This document shows positions 24,055-34,799 of a stretch of 64,000 nt of DNA, in pieces. The DNA comes from Onthophagus taurus (Eukaryota > Arthropoda > Insecta > Coleoptera > Scarabaeidae), in contig NC_091976.1 of NCBI RefSeq assembly GCF_036711975.1, forward strand, positions 19,964,001 through 20,028,000, read 5' to 3'. The notes under the pieces were generated by a model, which did no database searches, was not told where the DNA came from, and worked only from the letters and a program-made list of their open reading frames with translations. Position numbers and translations under genes: made by a program. Each line of letters opens with the position of its first letter. Positions within the stretch are counted from its first letter, which is position 1.

Positions 24055-26049
24055 ATGAGTGAAAATGCACAAGAAAATCCAACGACTGCGCCCGCAAGTG
24101 GACAATCCGGTCAAAACCAAGAAATCGCACCCGCCCAAAATCAAAATGAAAATGTAAGAAACTTCCATTGATTAATTACGATTAAAAACGTCTAATTCAT
24201 TTAATTAAAATTATTTTAATCGTTTTTCAGTCGCCAGCACAACCCCAAGCAGCACCCCAACCCACCAGGATGGAATCAGTAATGGCCATCATAAAATCAT
24301 TAATTGTCAGAGGATTAATCATTTATTTCATCACTTCATTTTTCCGAAAACCTGCCGCTCCTGTTAATAACGGGACGTCCGTTCCACGTACAGCAGCTAG
24401 AAACATTTTTACAAACGGCACAGATCTTTCTATGTTTATATATTTATCCGAATCTGAGAGACATTTTGATTTTCAAGAATCAAATTTGTTTTGGTCAAAA
24501 GAAATGCTAATGTACGGCGATTGGTATTCAGGGGTTAATGGGGATGGAAGTTATTCTTTTGAAAAAGAAATTCCTGTTACTAAACATATGAAGAATAACG
24601 GTTCACTTTACGCGCATATTTATGTCACTACTTTTGGATACAGTGCCAATCCTAAAGATAAAAATTATGATAAAGATAAATTTTGTTATGCTAGGAAAAT
24701 GTTAAATAAGTAAGTATTTTGTATGTATAGGTGGAGAGATATGCAATTTGTCTCAAGGTCGAAATATTTCAAAAATTGTTATCATTATTTAACTTTACAT
24801 TATCATTGCTATTTCACAACTTAGTTTTCATCTATTTTTTTTTTGTTTTAGATTCAAAAGACTAAAAGCTAGTGGAACAAAAAACTTGTTAACTGGTGAA
24901 ACTGAAAAATTAGAATCTGAAGGTCAAATAATATCCCATTGGCATCCAAATTTAACAATAAATTTAATAACAGATGAAACATTTTGGACCATGGGAACAG
25001 TTCCAATGCCTTTGGACGCTTTCTATGAGTTTACTGATGATGGAAAAAATTATAAACCACCTCTTTATCCAAACGACTTCTGGAATATGGCCAAAGATTA
25101 TAAACCGTTAAACGAAACTTACTCGTTAAACGTAATTTATCAACCACTTAGTTTATTAAAATTCCAATTGTACGCCTCGCAACAAATGAGACAAAAATGG
25201 AATTTCTTTGGTGATGTGGAAGAAGAAAACGACGACGAACAAGATACATTAAAAGAAACCCTTCTAGAAACGAATCCGTATTTATTAGTTATAACTATTT
25301 TAGTTTCAATTTTACATTCCGTTTTTGAATTGCTAGCGTTTAAGAATGACATCCAATTTTGGAATAACAGAAATTCCCTCGAAGGTCTTTCTGTTAGATC
25401 TGTATTTTTCTCAGTTTTTCAATCTTTGATTGTTTTGTTGTATGTTTTGGACAATGAAACAAACACTTTGATTCGTATTAGTTGTTTTGTTGGGTTAGGA
25501 ATTGAATTGTGGAAAATTCAAAAGGTTGTTGATATCAAATTCGAAAATGGGAGATTAAGATTTAATGATAAAAGTTCTTATGTTCAAAGCAGTACCAGAC
25601 AATATGATGAATTAGCTTTTAAATACCTTTCTTGGGTTTGTTTTCCCTTATTAGCTGGATATAGTGTTTATGCTTTATTGTATTTAGAACATAAAGGTTG
25701 GTACTCGTTTGTACTGGGCTTATTTTACGGGTATTTATTAACTTTTGGGTTTATAATGATGACGCCTCAGTTATTTATCAATTATAAATTGAAATCGGTT
25801 GCTCATCTTCCATGGAGGATGTTAACTTATAAATTTTTAAATACTTTTATTGATGATATGTTCGCTTTTGTTATAAAAATGCCAACAATGTATCGTATTG
25901 GATGTTTCCGTGACGATATTATCTTCCTCATTTTCTTGTACCAAAGATGGATTTACCCCGTTGATAAAAAACGTAGAAACGAATTTGGTTATGCCGCTGA
26001 AGCTGATGAGCCAACTCCAGCTGCCATTGAAAATAAAAAGGATCAATAA
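24055..26049 (+). CDS. CLPTM1: CLPTM1 family transmembrane protein
   Basis: Multipass ER/Golgi membrane protein. Mammalian relatives regulate surface delivery of GABA-A receptors, and the paralog CLPTM1L is a lipid scramblase-like protein. Three plus-strand exons: 24055-24153, 24231-24709 and 24852-26049. Total 1776 nt, 591 residues, in phase with GT/AG sites. The N-terminus is hydrophilic and glutamine/proline rich (MSENAQENPTT...). A membrane segment follows at about 53-70 (IIKSLIVRGLIIYFITSFF). Then comes a large lumenal domain with LYAHIYVTTFGYSANP and ISHWHPNLTINLI. The C-terminal half has hydrophobic segments at about 335-356 (YLLVITILVSILHSVFELLAF), 375-392, 452-475 and 483-505. Conserved family wording includes FKNDIQFWNNRNSLEGLSVR, PQLFINYKLKSVAHLPW and FLYQRWIYPVD. 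The tail is charged. Slightly shorter than the human protein. Confidence 0.96.
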
Positions 26050-26162
26050 GATCTCTGGTTGTAAAATAGCTTATATTTATTTTTTGGTTATTCATGTGCT
26101 GTCGAGAAATCGTTAACCGTATTTAGATGAAAATTGTTTATTATTTTAGAATTGTGTAAGAT

Positions 26163-26222
26163 AATAAATATGATATACACATATAGAATTTTTTTAACCT
26201 CAAGGGTGATAAATTTAATAAA
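26163..26222 (+). promoter_or_regulatory. CLPTM1 polyadenylation signals
   Basis: Two AATAAA hexamers, at 26163-26168 and 26217-26222. They lie 110-170 nt past the stop, and the second is followed by a T-rich run. Either could serve the CLPTM1 transcript. Confidence 0.5.
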
Positions 26223-26703
26223 GATTTTTTTTTTATTTTTCTTTTATTACTGCAATCTATCGCATACAACAACAATAAACAGTGGAACATAAAAATAAAA
26301 CAACCATTGTAAAGATTAACATGATCTAAAAAAATAAGAAAAAACATAAAATTAGAAACAATTTTAACATCATTTAATAACAAAGAATTCAAGAAAGCGT
26401 ATATAAAAGAAGAGATGAATTCAGATTATGAAAATTAAGAGTGAAACTGACGTGGCTATTGTTCTTGAAGATCACTAAAAAATAGTCGAAACCGGTTGAG
26501 CCGAAAATAAAAAAATTCCACCCTTCTGAAAAGCAAAGTTTTTTATTCACATAAATAATAAACAGTATGTTTAACAATACAAAAAAAAATAATAGTAGGA
26601 AACCACTCAGAATAGTTTTAGTAGGTCTTTTTACTTCAATCTTTTAATAGTTGCCCTGCGCAACAGATTTTTTGCAAGTTGGTACTTCAAATTTCGTTGG
26701 GAA

Positions 26704-26815
26704 CAGTGCCGGCGCTAGCAAATGAAGCGCCAGGGTGCGGGAATCGAAGTGGTCCCCCCCCAAGCATTTTGGGCGGAATGCGGGGGGAGCCCAAAATGCG
26801 GGGGAAAAATTAAAA
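26704..26815. mobile_element. hAT-like element terminus with G-rich hairpin
   Basis: CAGTGCCGGCGCTAGCAAAT followed by GAAGCGCCAGGGTGCGG is typical of the CAGTGCCGG ends of insect hAT elements. The adjacent segment has an 11-bp hairpin (GCATTTTGGGC / GCCCAAAATGC) enclosed by runs of C and G. The partner end was not located. Confidence 0.45.
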
Positions 26816-27370
26816 ATTCATTTTAATATAAAAAAATTAAAAAATGCATTTTAATTAAAAAAATATATATAATCAAAGAAATATAAATAAACTTAAAAAA
26901 GACTTGCTTAATCATAATGCATACTTCAGCAAAAATTTAAGAATTACTGGTGAAAAACCAAACTTAAGGGAATAGTCGGGAATACTCTGGTCAGAAGGTT
27001 AATTTGCAAGAAAAAGACTGAAATTGCAATAGTTATAAACTAGACTTCAGCTAAAAACAGGAATTACATTGTTCAAAGTCCACATGAAGTCTGAAATTAC
27101 TGTTCAGAGAAAACAAAAAACATGATTTTTCATGGCAATACTTATGTGTTCAATAAAAGAATGCGAAGAATATGAACAAGAAACCAATGGACTTGTCTTG
27201 TTATTGCACAGGACAGGAAATCACCAATATTGGAGCAGGATAAGCACAAAAACAAAGTAACAGCTGCAGAAATGAGGTACTGGGTGGTACAAGATCCGTA
27301 TAGATAATAAGAGGCTCCCAAAAAGATGATGATAGACACCCAGAAAGAAGTAGCTGTCAGTATCAAGAAC

Positions 27371-28070
27371 AAAACATACATAACGTGGGCAGAAGACTAG
27401 ATACTGCTTCTAAAAAACTAAATACTGCTTTCTGAAGACTAGATACTGCTCTGGAAGATTAAATACTACTTTCTGAAGACTAGGTACTGCCAACAGGTCT
27501 AAATACAGCGTCTGGAACACTAAATACTGCTTTCTAAAGACTAAAATTGCTTTGTGGAGACTAAATATTGCTTTCTGAAGACTAGATACTGCTGACAGGT
27601 CTAAGTACTGCAAAAGAAAGATAAGATATTGTTGGAGAAAACATACATAACGTTGGCAAAAGACTAGATACTGCTTCTAGAAGACTAGATACTTCCGACA
27701 GGTCTAAATACAATGTCTGGAACACCAAATACTGCCTTCTAACACTAAAATTGCTTTGTGGAGACTAAATACTGCTTTCTGAAGAGTAGATACTACTAAC
27801 AGGTCTAAATACTGCAAAAGAAAGATAAAATATTTTGGAGAAAACATACATAACTTTGGCAGAAGACTGGATACTGCTTCTAGAAGACTAAACACTGCTT
27901 TCTGAAGACTAGATACTGCCGACAGGTCTAGATACAGCGTCTGGAACACTAAATACTGCTTTCTAAAGACTAAAATTGCTTTGTGGAGACTAAATACTGC
28001 TTTCTGAAGACTAGCTACTGCTGACAGGTCTAAATACTGCAAAAGAAAGATAAGATGTTGTTGGAGAAAA
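27371..28070. repeat. Minisatellite based on GAAGACTAGATACTGC, three higher-order units
   Basis: Short words of about 21-30 bp (AAGACTAGATACTGC, GACAGGTCTAAATACTGC, TCTGGAACACTAAATACTGC) are arranged in larger units. Each larger unit starts with AAAACATACATAAC at 27371, 27638 and 27841, so unit lengths are about 267, 203 and 230 bp. Open minus frames through it show the corresponding peptide repeats (VFRKQYLVFQTLYLDL), which are not a credible protein. Confidence 0.85.
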
Positions 28071-28314
28071 TATTAAAAAGAAAAAGATAATACGAAAACG
28101 TGAGTAGAAAAAGCTATTCCAAAAAGAAATGAAAGAAAAATCTTCTTTTCCCATCAGTCTTTGTTTTCAAGATAGTCGTTTTTAAACGAATTTTGAATTT
28201 ATTTTAATTGAAACAACTGTATTTATTAAAAAAAATGATTATAAAAGTATAAGTAAATACGTACATTTAAAAATAGAACAGAAAATAAATACTATAACTG
28301 CTTAATACTCAAAA

Positions 28315-29720
28315 TTACACTTTTGTAAATTATGGTGTATGAAAAGTATTTTTTCTGCATTAACAAGAGTTAATCTAAAACGGCGTTCTTCATAAATTAT
28401 TCCCATTTCAGAAAATGTGCCTTCGCTATAAACGCTACTTGCAGAACTTGACGAATACTTTCTAGTTATTTTGCTTCCGTGGTATTTCCACCAAACAATT
28501 GGATCAGAACTTCTGTCTATTAACAGGTAAATTCAAAAATGCATTAATTTGTTGTAGAAAGTTATTTATATAGGAGGTTCATACCGATCTTTCGATCTTC
28601 CGGTCCCATGGAAGTAGACCACTACTTCGTTATTTTAAATGGAATGCTATAGTTTTTATTGCACCTTTTAATTATATGCGAAAAAATAAGTTGACTTTGA
28701 TAAAAGTTATTGGCAACCAGCGTTTTTCGTTTTCGAGTTATTTTGATTTTAAATTTGTCTTGGCAATTTTCACCATGCTCTTTAAAACTCCATATCTCAG
28801 CCAATATTCATTCAAGAAAGCTCTAACTTGGTATGATTACTCTTCAGATGATATCAAATTGATTGTCATTTATTTTATCGGAGTATCTTATACAGGGTGA
28901 ACAAAAATTGAATTATCAAAATTGAATTAGTTATTTAAGTTTTTTTATGAAAACGACAAGGTTTTTTAAAAAATAATAAGAGTAAGAAAAGTTGTATAAT
29001 TAAACATCTTTTCCACCTGGTTGGTATTTCTTGCACAACCTTTTTTGGTCCCATGTCCAAATCATTCTGAATAGTTTTTAGTTTATCACATGCTAACGAA
29101 GAGTGATTAAACTATGTAACAATTTTTCTGGCACAAACTATCATATCTGATATAGCCCTCTGCGAAAAAATGGCATACGTTACTACAAGCTGCAGTGAAT
29201 GACTAAAACAACTTTCGCTATCAATTTTGGCATCTTTGCAGTCTTTAATCATGTTAGTGCCATTATCACTTAACATTACTGTAATTTGATTTTGTATGTC
29301 CCATAATTGTGTTATATTCAAAATTTTATTTGCGACAGCCATTCCAGTATGACTTCCTCTGGAAAGGTGGAAAGCTCTTGCAACTCAGTACAATGTTATC
29401 CCTCTCTCATTCATTTGTCATCCAATATCTTGTAATACTTATGAAACTATTATTGTTTTTAGAACATGTCCAAATATCCGAAGTTAAAGTTAACATTTTT
29501 GACAATTTTTTTTTGCAATTTGAGTTCGTAATAAGTCATAAATATCAGATATTATATTTTTCATATAGCTCGGAGAAGGAAGTGTATACTGTGGAACAAT
29601 AGTAGACAATAAACGAGAAAAACCTTTATTATCTGCCAGCGAATACGGTTGATTGTCTAAGCGGATCATCTCAGCTATTTTGATTGGAATTTTTTTAGCT
29701 CGTGGATTGTTTATATCCCA
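28315..29720 (-). pseudogene. hAT transposase relic (ZBED-like) interrupted by a second insertion
   Basis: Read on minus from 29720 down: [40 protein letters not shown] and [20 protein letters not shown], then frameshifted sequence. Next come SHTGMAVANKILNI, VMLSDNGTNMIKDC, CFSHSLQLVV and ISDMIVCARKIV, and after a stop LACDKLKTIQNDL and KVVQEIPTRWKR (to about 28990). After a ~460-bp gap the C-terminal dimerisation region resumes (28525-28315): DRSSDPIVWWKYHGSK, RKYSSSSASSVYSEGTFSE, RRFRLTLVNAEKILFIHHNL and a stop. Classical hAT order. Stops and frameshifts make it inactive. Confidence 0.88.
28540..28905. mobile_element. Probable small DNA element inside the hAT relic
   Basis: The stretch splitting the hAT relic ends with TACAGGGTGAACAAAAATTG, a start or end sequence common in mariner-type miniature elements. 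It also contains a near-palindromic ACCGATCTTTCGATCTTCCGGT-like core near 28583 (22 bases, not fully symmetric). No coding domain. The left boundary is uncertain. Confidence 0.35.
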
Positions 29721-29769
29721 AGGTTTATTTTTGTTTGGTATTGTTGTAAAGTTGGTTGTTGCATTTTAT

Positions 29770-29990
29770 AAAACAATTATATTATATAATCATCTTGTTA
29801 AAATCGCGTCGATAATGAATTATTTTATTATGATGCTTTGGTTGAGGAGTGGATATCCATGCAGCTTTTTCAATACATTTTGTGAAGTGATTTATCGCGT
29901 TTTCGATGTCCGTTTCATTTTTGAGAGGAAAATCTATAAAAATCTGCTGATAGGAGCCATACGTGTTTGTAATCTAAACTAAATGTGACT
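29770..29990 (-). pseudogene. Jockey-type LINE fragment (end of endonuclease region)
   Basis: Minus-strand reading gives YQQIFIDFPLKNETDIENAI and NHFTKCIEKAAWISTPQP, then stops. This matches the linker after the endonuclease domain in jockey-clade LINEs (DIDDAV-F-IQ-AAW-ATP). About 70 codons survive. Confidence 0.6.
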
Positions 29991-30067
29991 CACACATAAA
30001 GTGAAGCCAGAAGTACTAAAAAATCCCATCCCAGTGTATTTTAAAGTGATATATGTACTAGATTACC

Positions 30068-30104
30068 AAGGACAGTAGAATCTAACTTAGATTCTACTGT
30101 CCTT
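30068..30104. repeat. Perfect hairpin, 18-bp arms, 1-base loop
   Basis: AAGGACAGTAGAATCTAA (30068-30085) is exactly the reverse complement of 30087-30104. Only one base, C, separates the arms. It lies about 165 bp past the mL49 stop codon and could be a transcribed hairpin of its 3' region, a foldback remnant, or a terminator-like structure. Confidence 0.8.
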
Positions 30105-30270
30105 TCTAGACTAAAGTATTTTTCAAACTTTCTTTGGGATGTATATATCCCAGCAGTATTGAAAGGGTTAACTTGCTCTTTACTTAAACTCTTCAAAGTG
30201 TAATTATAGAAAATCATATTTAATAAAGATTGAAACATAATTATTTTTATTACTACTTTTATTTAATTCT

Positions 30271-30853
30271 TTACAAATTCTTTTTCATTAAATAATATTT
30301 AATAGCATTAACATGATCCCCATGAAAGCAAATGTACCCAACCAATTCATTTACTTGACTTCGAATTGGATTTTTATTCTCTTTTTGTAAAAATTCCCTC
30401 AATTCATTTTCCAACCTCCAAATATCCCGTTGAATTTTTTTCACATAAGTTAATCTCTTCATACCTCTATTACTGGTTTTCATATAAACCGGAATCATAT
30501 GATTCTTAGTTCTTTGAATAAAATAAGGCAAATTTGTGGCATCTAAACTTTGAGGTTTCCAATCGGAGGGGTATTCATTTTTTAAAGTTGGTTTTGGAAC
30601 GGTTGTTGGAGGTAATAAACGTTCTACAAATTTCCAGTCATGAGGATCTTTTGTAACTTCATATTTCACATTTGGGGTCTCTAAATCTGATATAAAAGGT
30701 GAACTTCGAAAACTTGAATATCTCAATTGATTGTACTAAAAATAAAAGCGATATAATAAAGTTAAATTAGCTACAAGTACTTACATTTATTATTTTTGAT
30801 GGAGAATTTGTTATTAAAGGTAATAAGTTAAGTTTATTTATTAATGAAACCAT
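30271..30853 (-). CDS. mRpL49: Mitochondrial large ribosomal subunit protein mL49
   Basis: Structural protein of the mitochondrial 39S/54S ribosomal subunit. Two minus-strand exons: 30853-30785 (23 codons) and 30735-30271. Total 534 nt, 177 residues, close to the human 166. The first exon, MVSLINKLNLLPLITNSPSK, lacks acidic residues and fits a mitochondrial targeting peptide. The second carries YEVTKDPHDWKFVERLLPP, LPYFIQRTKNHMIPVYMK, MKRLTYVKKIQRDIWRLENE and INxxHGDHV-like ending (YICFHGDHVNAIKYYL). These are the recognisable mL49/IMG2-domain blocks. A TTTATT (AATAAA on minus) lies at 30246-30251, just past the stop. It is head-to-head with the LRR gene, with 52 bp between start codons. Confidence 0.94.
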
Positions 30854-30905
30854 GATTTGACTTGACATAAAAAACTTAGGTTATGTTATTTTTGACAGAG
30901 GCGGC
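30854..30905. promoter_or_regulatory. Very short divergent promoter between mL49 and the LRR gene
   Basis: Only 52 bp separate the two start codons. Transcription start sites must therefore lie in this interval or overlap the opposite gene's leader. No TATA box is evident. Such tight head-to-head spacing suggests one shared promoter. Confidence 0.6.
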
Positions 30906-32321
30906 ATGAACCTAACCTCAAACGATACAAATTTTGCATCAACTAAAAAAATGTTGGAAATTAATGAAAATTACAACTTAGAAGCATTTTCTTTTGATAT
31001 TGTGTGCATTAATAACAATTTTCACATAAAACTAAAAAATACAAAAGAAAAATTTCCATTATACAAAGGTCCAAGCAATTTAAACATCAAGAACATTATC
31101 AAGTTGGATTTATCTCATTGCAAATTGTTCGAATTAGATAATAATTTAGGATCATTGCCGTTAAAAAACCTGAATATTTCTCACAATCAATTTGCGGAAG
31201 TTCCTAATTGTATAATAAAAGGATTACCTCAACTTGAAGATCTCAATATGTCTAATAACGGAATATTAAAATTTGATAATGAACCTGCATGTTGTTGTAA
31301 GTTAAAAGTATTAAATTTGAGTTATAATAAATGTATAACTTTACCCCTGTGGATTCAAACTGTTAACACAATGAATTTGAAAGAATTTTATTACTCTTGT
31401 AATATTATTGGAAATACGAGTAAATCAGAATACAAGAAAGTAGCATCTTATCGATTAGAAAAGGCTGTGTTTTGTTCTGCGAAAATTGATAGGGTTAATA
31501 TTGATTTTATTAAGTCAATTAGAACATTAAAATATTTAGATTTGTCTAACGAAGGTTTTTATTTAAACTCGTTTTCACTCGAATGTTTATTTGAGAAAAA
31601 TGATTGGATTAACACATTGAGAGTTTTAATTTTGAATAATCTTGATATATCTTTTCTACCAGACGCAATTTCGAAACTCACCAGCTTAAGTGAACTTAGC
31701 TTGAGTAAAAATAATCTTTATTATTTACCAGACAATATTGGTGATTTAAATCATTTAGAATCACTTGATATTTCATTTAATCATATTTGGTGTCTTCCAT
31801 CAACATTCAAAAATTTAACCAACCTAAAAAAATTAAAATGTGATAATAACTCTTTATGTAGAATTGAAGAAATCTACAACTTACCAAAATTGGTTATATT
31901 GGATTTATATCAAAATGAATTAAATAATTTTGTTAACATCCCAAATATTGATTTCATTGATTTAGAACAAAACGTATTTGATACAAAGGATTTTAGTGGT
32001 TATGTAGCTAAAAAAGATTCGTACAGAAACAAAAACGGTTTATTAAACAGATTAGATGGGCCTCTTGAAGAAAGTTTTGTACAAGAAGAGAGCTGTTCTG
32101 ATAAATTTTCCTACGACAGTGATAACGAATATCAACATCGCGAAGTTGAGACGGATACATCAGAATCTTGGGATGAAGTTAAAATCAAAACAAATCCTGA
32201 TATCACCTCTTCTGATGAAGAATGGGATGGATACTTTCAATATGCCGCATATAAGAATGAATCAACCCCAAAATTTGATCCTGATTGTTATGAATTATAT
32301 AAAGATTATCCTGAGGCTTAA
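30906..32321 (+). CDS. Leucine-rich-repeat protein, intronless, unknown role
   Basis: 471 residues in one exon, starting at an ATG. It has an N-terminal region without repeats (about 1-65), then leucine-rich repeats at about 66-370. Examples are IIKLDLSHCKLFELDNNLG, LKNLNISHNQFAEVPN, LEDLNMSNNGILKFDN, LKVLNLSYNKCITLP, LRVLILNNLDISFLPD, LSELSLSKNNLYYLPDNIG, LESLDISFNHIWCLPS, LKKLKCDNNSLCRIEE and LVILDLYQNELNNF. A segment at about 175-225 breaks the repeat rhythm. The C-terminal ~100 residues are acidic and probably disordered (DTSESWDEVK, SSDEEWDGYF). No signal peptide or membrane segment is visible, so it is likely intracellular and a binding scaffold. Repeats resemble the plant-type/SHOC2-like class (LP-x-x-I/F). 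I do not recognise the ortholog. Confidence 0.88.
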   Translation: MNLTSNDTNFASTKKMLEINENYNLEAFSFDIVCINNNFHIKLKNTKEKFPLYKGPSNLNIKNIIKLDLSHCKLFELDNNLGSLPLKNLNISHNQFAEVPNCIIKGLPQLEDLNMSNNGILKFDNEPACCCKLKVLNLSYNKCITLPLWIQTVNTMNLKEFYYSCNIIGNTSKSEYKKVASYRLEKAVFCSAKIDRVNIDFIKSIRTLKYLDLSNEGFYLNSFSLECLFEKNDWINTLRVLILNNLDISFLPDAISKLTSLSELSLSKNNLYYLPDNIGDLNHLESLDISFNHIWCLPSTFKNLTNLKKLKCDNNSLCRIEEIYNLPKLVILDLYQNELNNFVNIPNIDFIDLEQNVFDTKDFSGYVAKKDSYRNKNGLLNRLDGPLEESFVQEESCSDKFSYDSDNEYQHREVETDTSESWDEVKIKTNPDITSSDEEWDGYFQYAAYKNESTPKFDPDCYELYKDYPEA

Positions 32322-33930
32322 GATAATATATCTTTAAGAATGTACAATCAAAACATCCATGTGATATTAAAATTAATATTTTTAATTCGTTTTTCTTAAT
32401 AGCAATGTTTATGGTTTTTTTATGTTCAAAATTAGAATTTAGGCTTAGAAGTATGTTTGTATTTGTTTGAATTGTAATGTGTTATTTTTAAATAATATAT
32501 TTCTAAGCGTTTTTGACCGCGAGTTTTATTTATTTCGAGTACCTAAAATGATTAATATTAGATCTTCACAGGAAAAATATGGACATAAATATTCATTCTA
32601 ATATTAAGATATTGAGTAGAAGTGAGTTTATGATGTTCTCTCGAATACATAATACAGAGTCTTCGAACAAGTTTACGGAAGTTGGTAAGTCGATGTAGTC
32701 GTGCAAGTTTGATTGATTTATTCATGGCTTTGAGTGGTAGTTGTTGGGGCGACCACCAACTTATTGTTAACGAACACTGTAGCGTAACCGGAGTTAATGA
32801 CTTTTACCAGAACACTAAAAACTTCATCAAGTACTAACTACTAAGATTATTCGACGCTGATGTATTAATAAATAAAATAATAATCTTTCCCGCTAACTAG
32901 TTAATTCGGTTTAAAACTTATGAATTTTTTTTGTACAGAGGCATTGTTGAGTAACATAACCTGGTGAATTTTCGAATAAATCCACGATTTTTTAATATCC
33001 ACATGGAATGTGGTCGGAATACCTTTAGCGAGGCCGAAAAGTTCGCCCTCATGGGCCATAAATCGGCAGCTATTGGATTATCACGCTCTCGTCGAGACTT
33101 TGCGGCCAAACCTGCAATCGGTTATCCGAAAAATGCTGAATTATTAAAAAAAAGTGGACGCGGCGTGTATCAGAATTGAAAGAGTTCCCGAACTCTGATT
33201 GATATTAATCGATGGGGTCTGTCCCATTCTCAATAGGGTTCGGTTACTCTTGTGTAATATTGTCTTTTTTTACAAAAAAAAAGTCGATTGATGGCCAAAA
33301 AAATTCCACAAAAAATCATTCTTCTCTTTTTTAAAGCTTAATTTAAGCAAGTCCTAAAAGTGTGCTATAAGGTTTTGTTATTTATATTTGAGATATGATT
33401 AGTTTTTAGTTCTTTGCGATCTTTTCTTATACATACATTCATCGGCGAAACGGGAGCATTTGCGCTCAGAGAGGTTTTCTCCTTCAGTGCCTTCTAGGAA
33501 CTGTTCATGAGGAAGAGCCGCAAATTGAGTCTTGCTAAGTATTTTGTAAATAAAAGAGGAATACTTTTTAAACTGACCGTTTATTGGAAAACGAAGACTT
33601 TATGACAGGTGTTTTCTGCATCATAGAAAGGGGCGTCCTCGCATCTGGGATTACCCACCATGCCGATGTTAACAGAAATACACATGCTCTGTTAATAACT
33701 GTGTTCGTACATTCTTTTTTATTCAGTAGCTTTAAGGTAAATTAAGGAAGTAGTCCCTGTTCTAAACGTACTTGAAATTCTACATAGTAACCGCTTGGAA
33801 ATATTCTGCGATAATTCATTAGGATTTCTGTTATAGGCAATTTAAGATATTTGCTGAAAGTAAGTTTATATGTCTACTGCGATTCTCCAACATTATATGA
33901 TTTTTGTTTCAGTCATATCTTGTGTAAGGG
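32322..33930. other. Intergenic, no gene recognised
   Basis: 3' flank of the LRR gene and beyond. No canonical AATAAA was found close to its stop. AT-rich variants occur. A plus frame at 32964-33179 (HMECGRNTFSEAEKFALMGH, GLSRSRRDFAAKPAIGYP) and its antisense are open but match nothing I recognise, and may be transposon debris. Nothing else visible. Confidence 0.6.
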
Positions 33931-34253
33931 TCTGCCATCCAGATGAGCACTAATCTCATGATTTATTTGTTGTTTTGGAACCCTGAGATATTTCGTGTGC
34001 CGACCACAGACCAAGATCGTCCGCGTAACCGATCAGGTAAGTAGGAGAAGGTGTTGTACCTTGGACCATTTTATTTCTAAAGATAATATTTTAATATTTA
34101 TCACTTATTAATCAAATCTCTTAGTTTAAATTGATTCATAGTTGCAACTGCAAAGTACTTCATTTTATGGGTAAAAAATTCTTCGAAAGAAAACATGTTA
34201 TTTGATCCAAGGTACAATACAGGGTTGTACCTTGGAACAACGTTGAATGTACC

Positions 34254-34560
34254 TTGGACCAATTAGTAACTAAACATGATGGAATATGGAGAACTAGAAT
34301 GAATGTTGAACTCAATGCCATAAGCAGATTTGTTAAAATTAAGCTAATTAGATGGTTGGGAAACATAAGAAGAATGGAAGACGATAGAAGTGAAAAAATC
34401 CTTACAGAATGGAAGCCAACAGAGAAAAGATCTAGAGGAAGACCTGGAAAAAGATGGTTGGACAACGTGAAGGAAGACTTGAGGACGATGGGAGTGAGAG
34501 ATTAGAGGAAGCCAAAATCCACCAAAGATTGTAGAGCCAAAGGAAGAAGAAGAAATAGAT
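34254..34560 (+). pseudogene. LINE 3'-end fragment (reverse-transcriptase C-terminal tail)
   Basis: Plus reading WRTRMNVELNAISRF, IKLIRWLGNIRRMEDD, EWKPTEKRSRGRPGKRW and LDNVKEDLRTMGVRDW matches the C-terminal tail found on many insect endonuclease/reverse transcriptase proteins (WxGHxxRM, GKRxRGRPxxRW). It lies inside the TA-flanked element. It ends in a purine-rich AAGAAGAAGAAATAG tail, as expected of a retrotransposed 3' end. Confidence 0.75.
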
Positions 34561-34799
34561 AATAAAATGTGACAAGTACCATTATCAAAAGGATAGAAGT
34601 AAACTGTGAATGTACTTACATAGACATATTTTTAATTATAAAACATTATATTGACTGAAGTCAACTGAAAAGATAACTTATTCTCTTGTATTGTTGACAA
34701 TTCAAGGGTAGCTGGTGTGACAAGACTATAGTATCAACAAAAAACATCTTCATCGCTAAGAACAAAGTTGGGGTCCTCAAGGACCCCTGTCTAAATCAG

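Larger units (their letters stand above)
26223..28310. other. Intergenic repeat-rich stretch
   Basis: After the CLPTM1 poly(A) sites. Contains a hAT-like terminus at 26704, a G/C-rich hairpin region at about 26745-26810, poorly defined AT-rich sequence, and the AGACTAGATACTGC minisatellite at about 27371-28070. No intact gene seen on either strand. The long minus frames at 27410-27613 and 27704-28042 are translations of the minisatellite. Confidence 0.75.

Noticed and set aside
27704..28042. 112-codon minus frame with peptide repeats
   Set aside because: A translation of the AGACTAGATACTGC minisatellite. The peptide period follows the DNA repeat, and other frames are equally open.
32918..33179. 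Overlapping 63- and 71-codon frames as a small gene
   Set aside because: No recognisable motif, both strands are open, and the surroundings are repeat debris. Kept only as a note in the intergenic entry.
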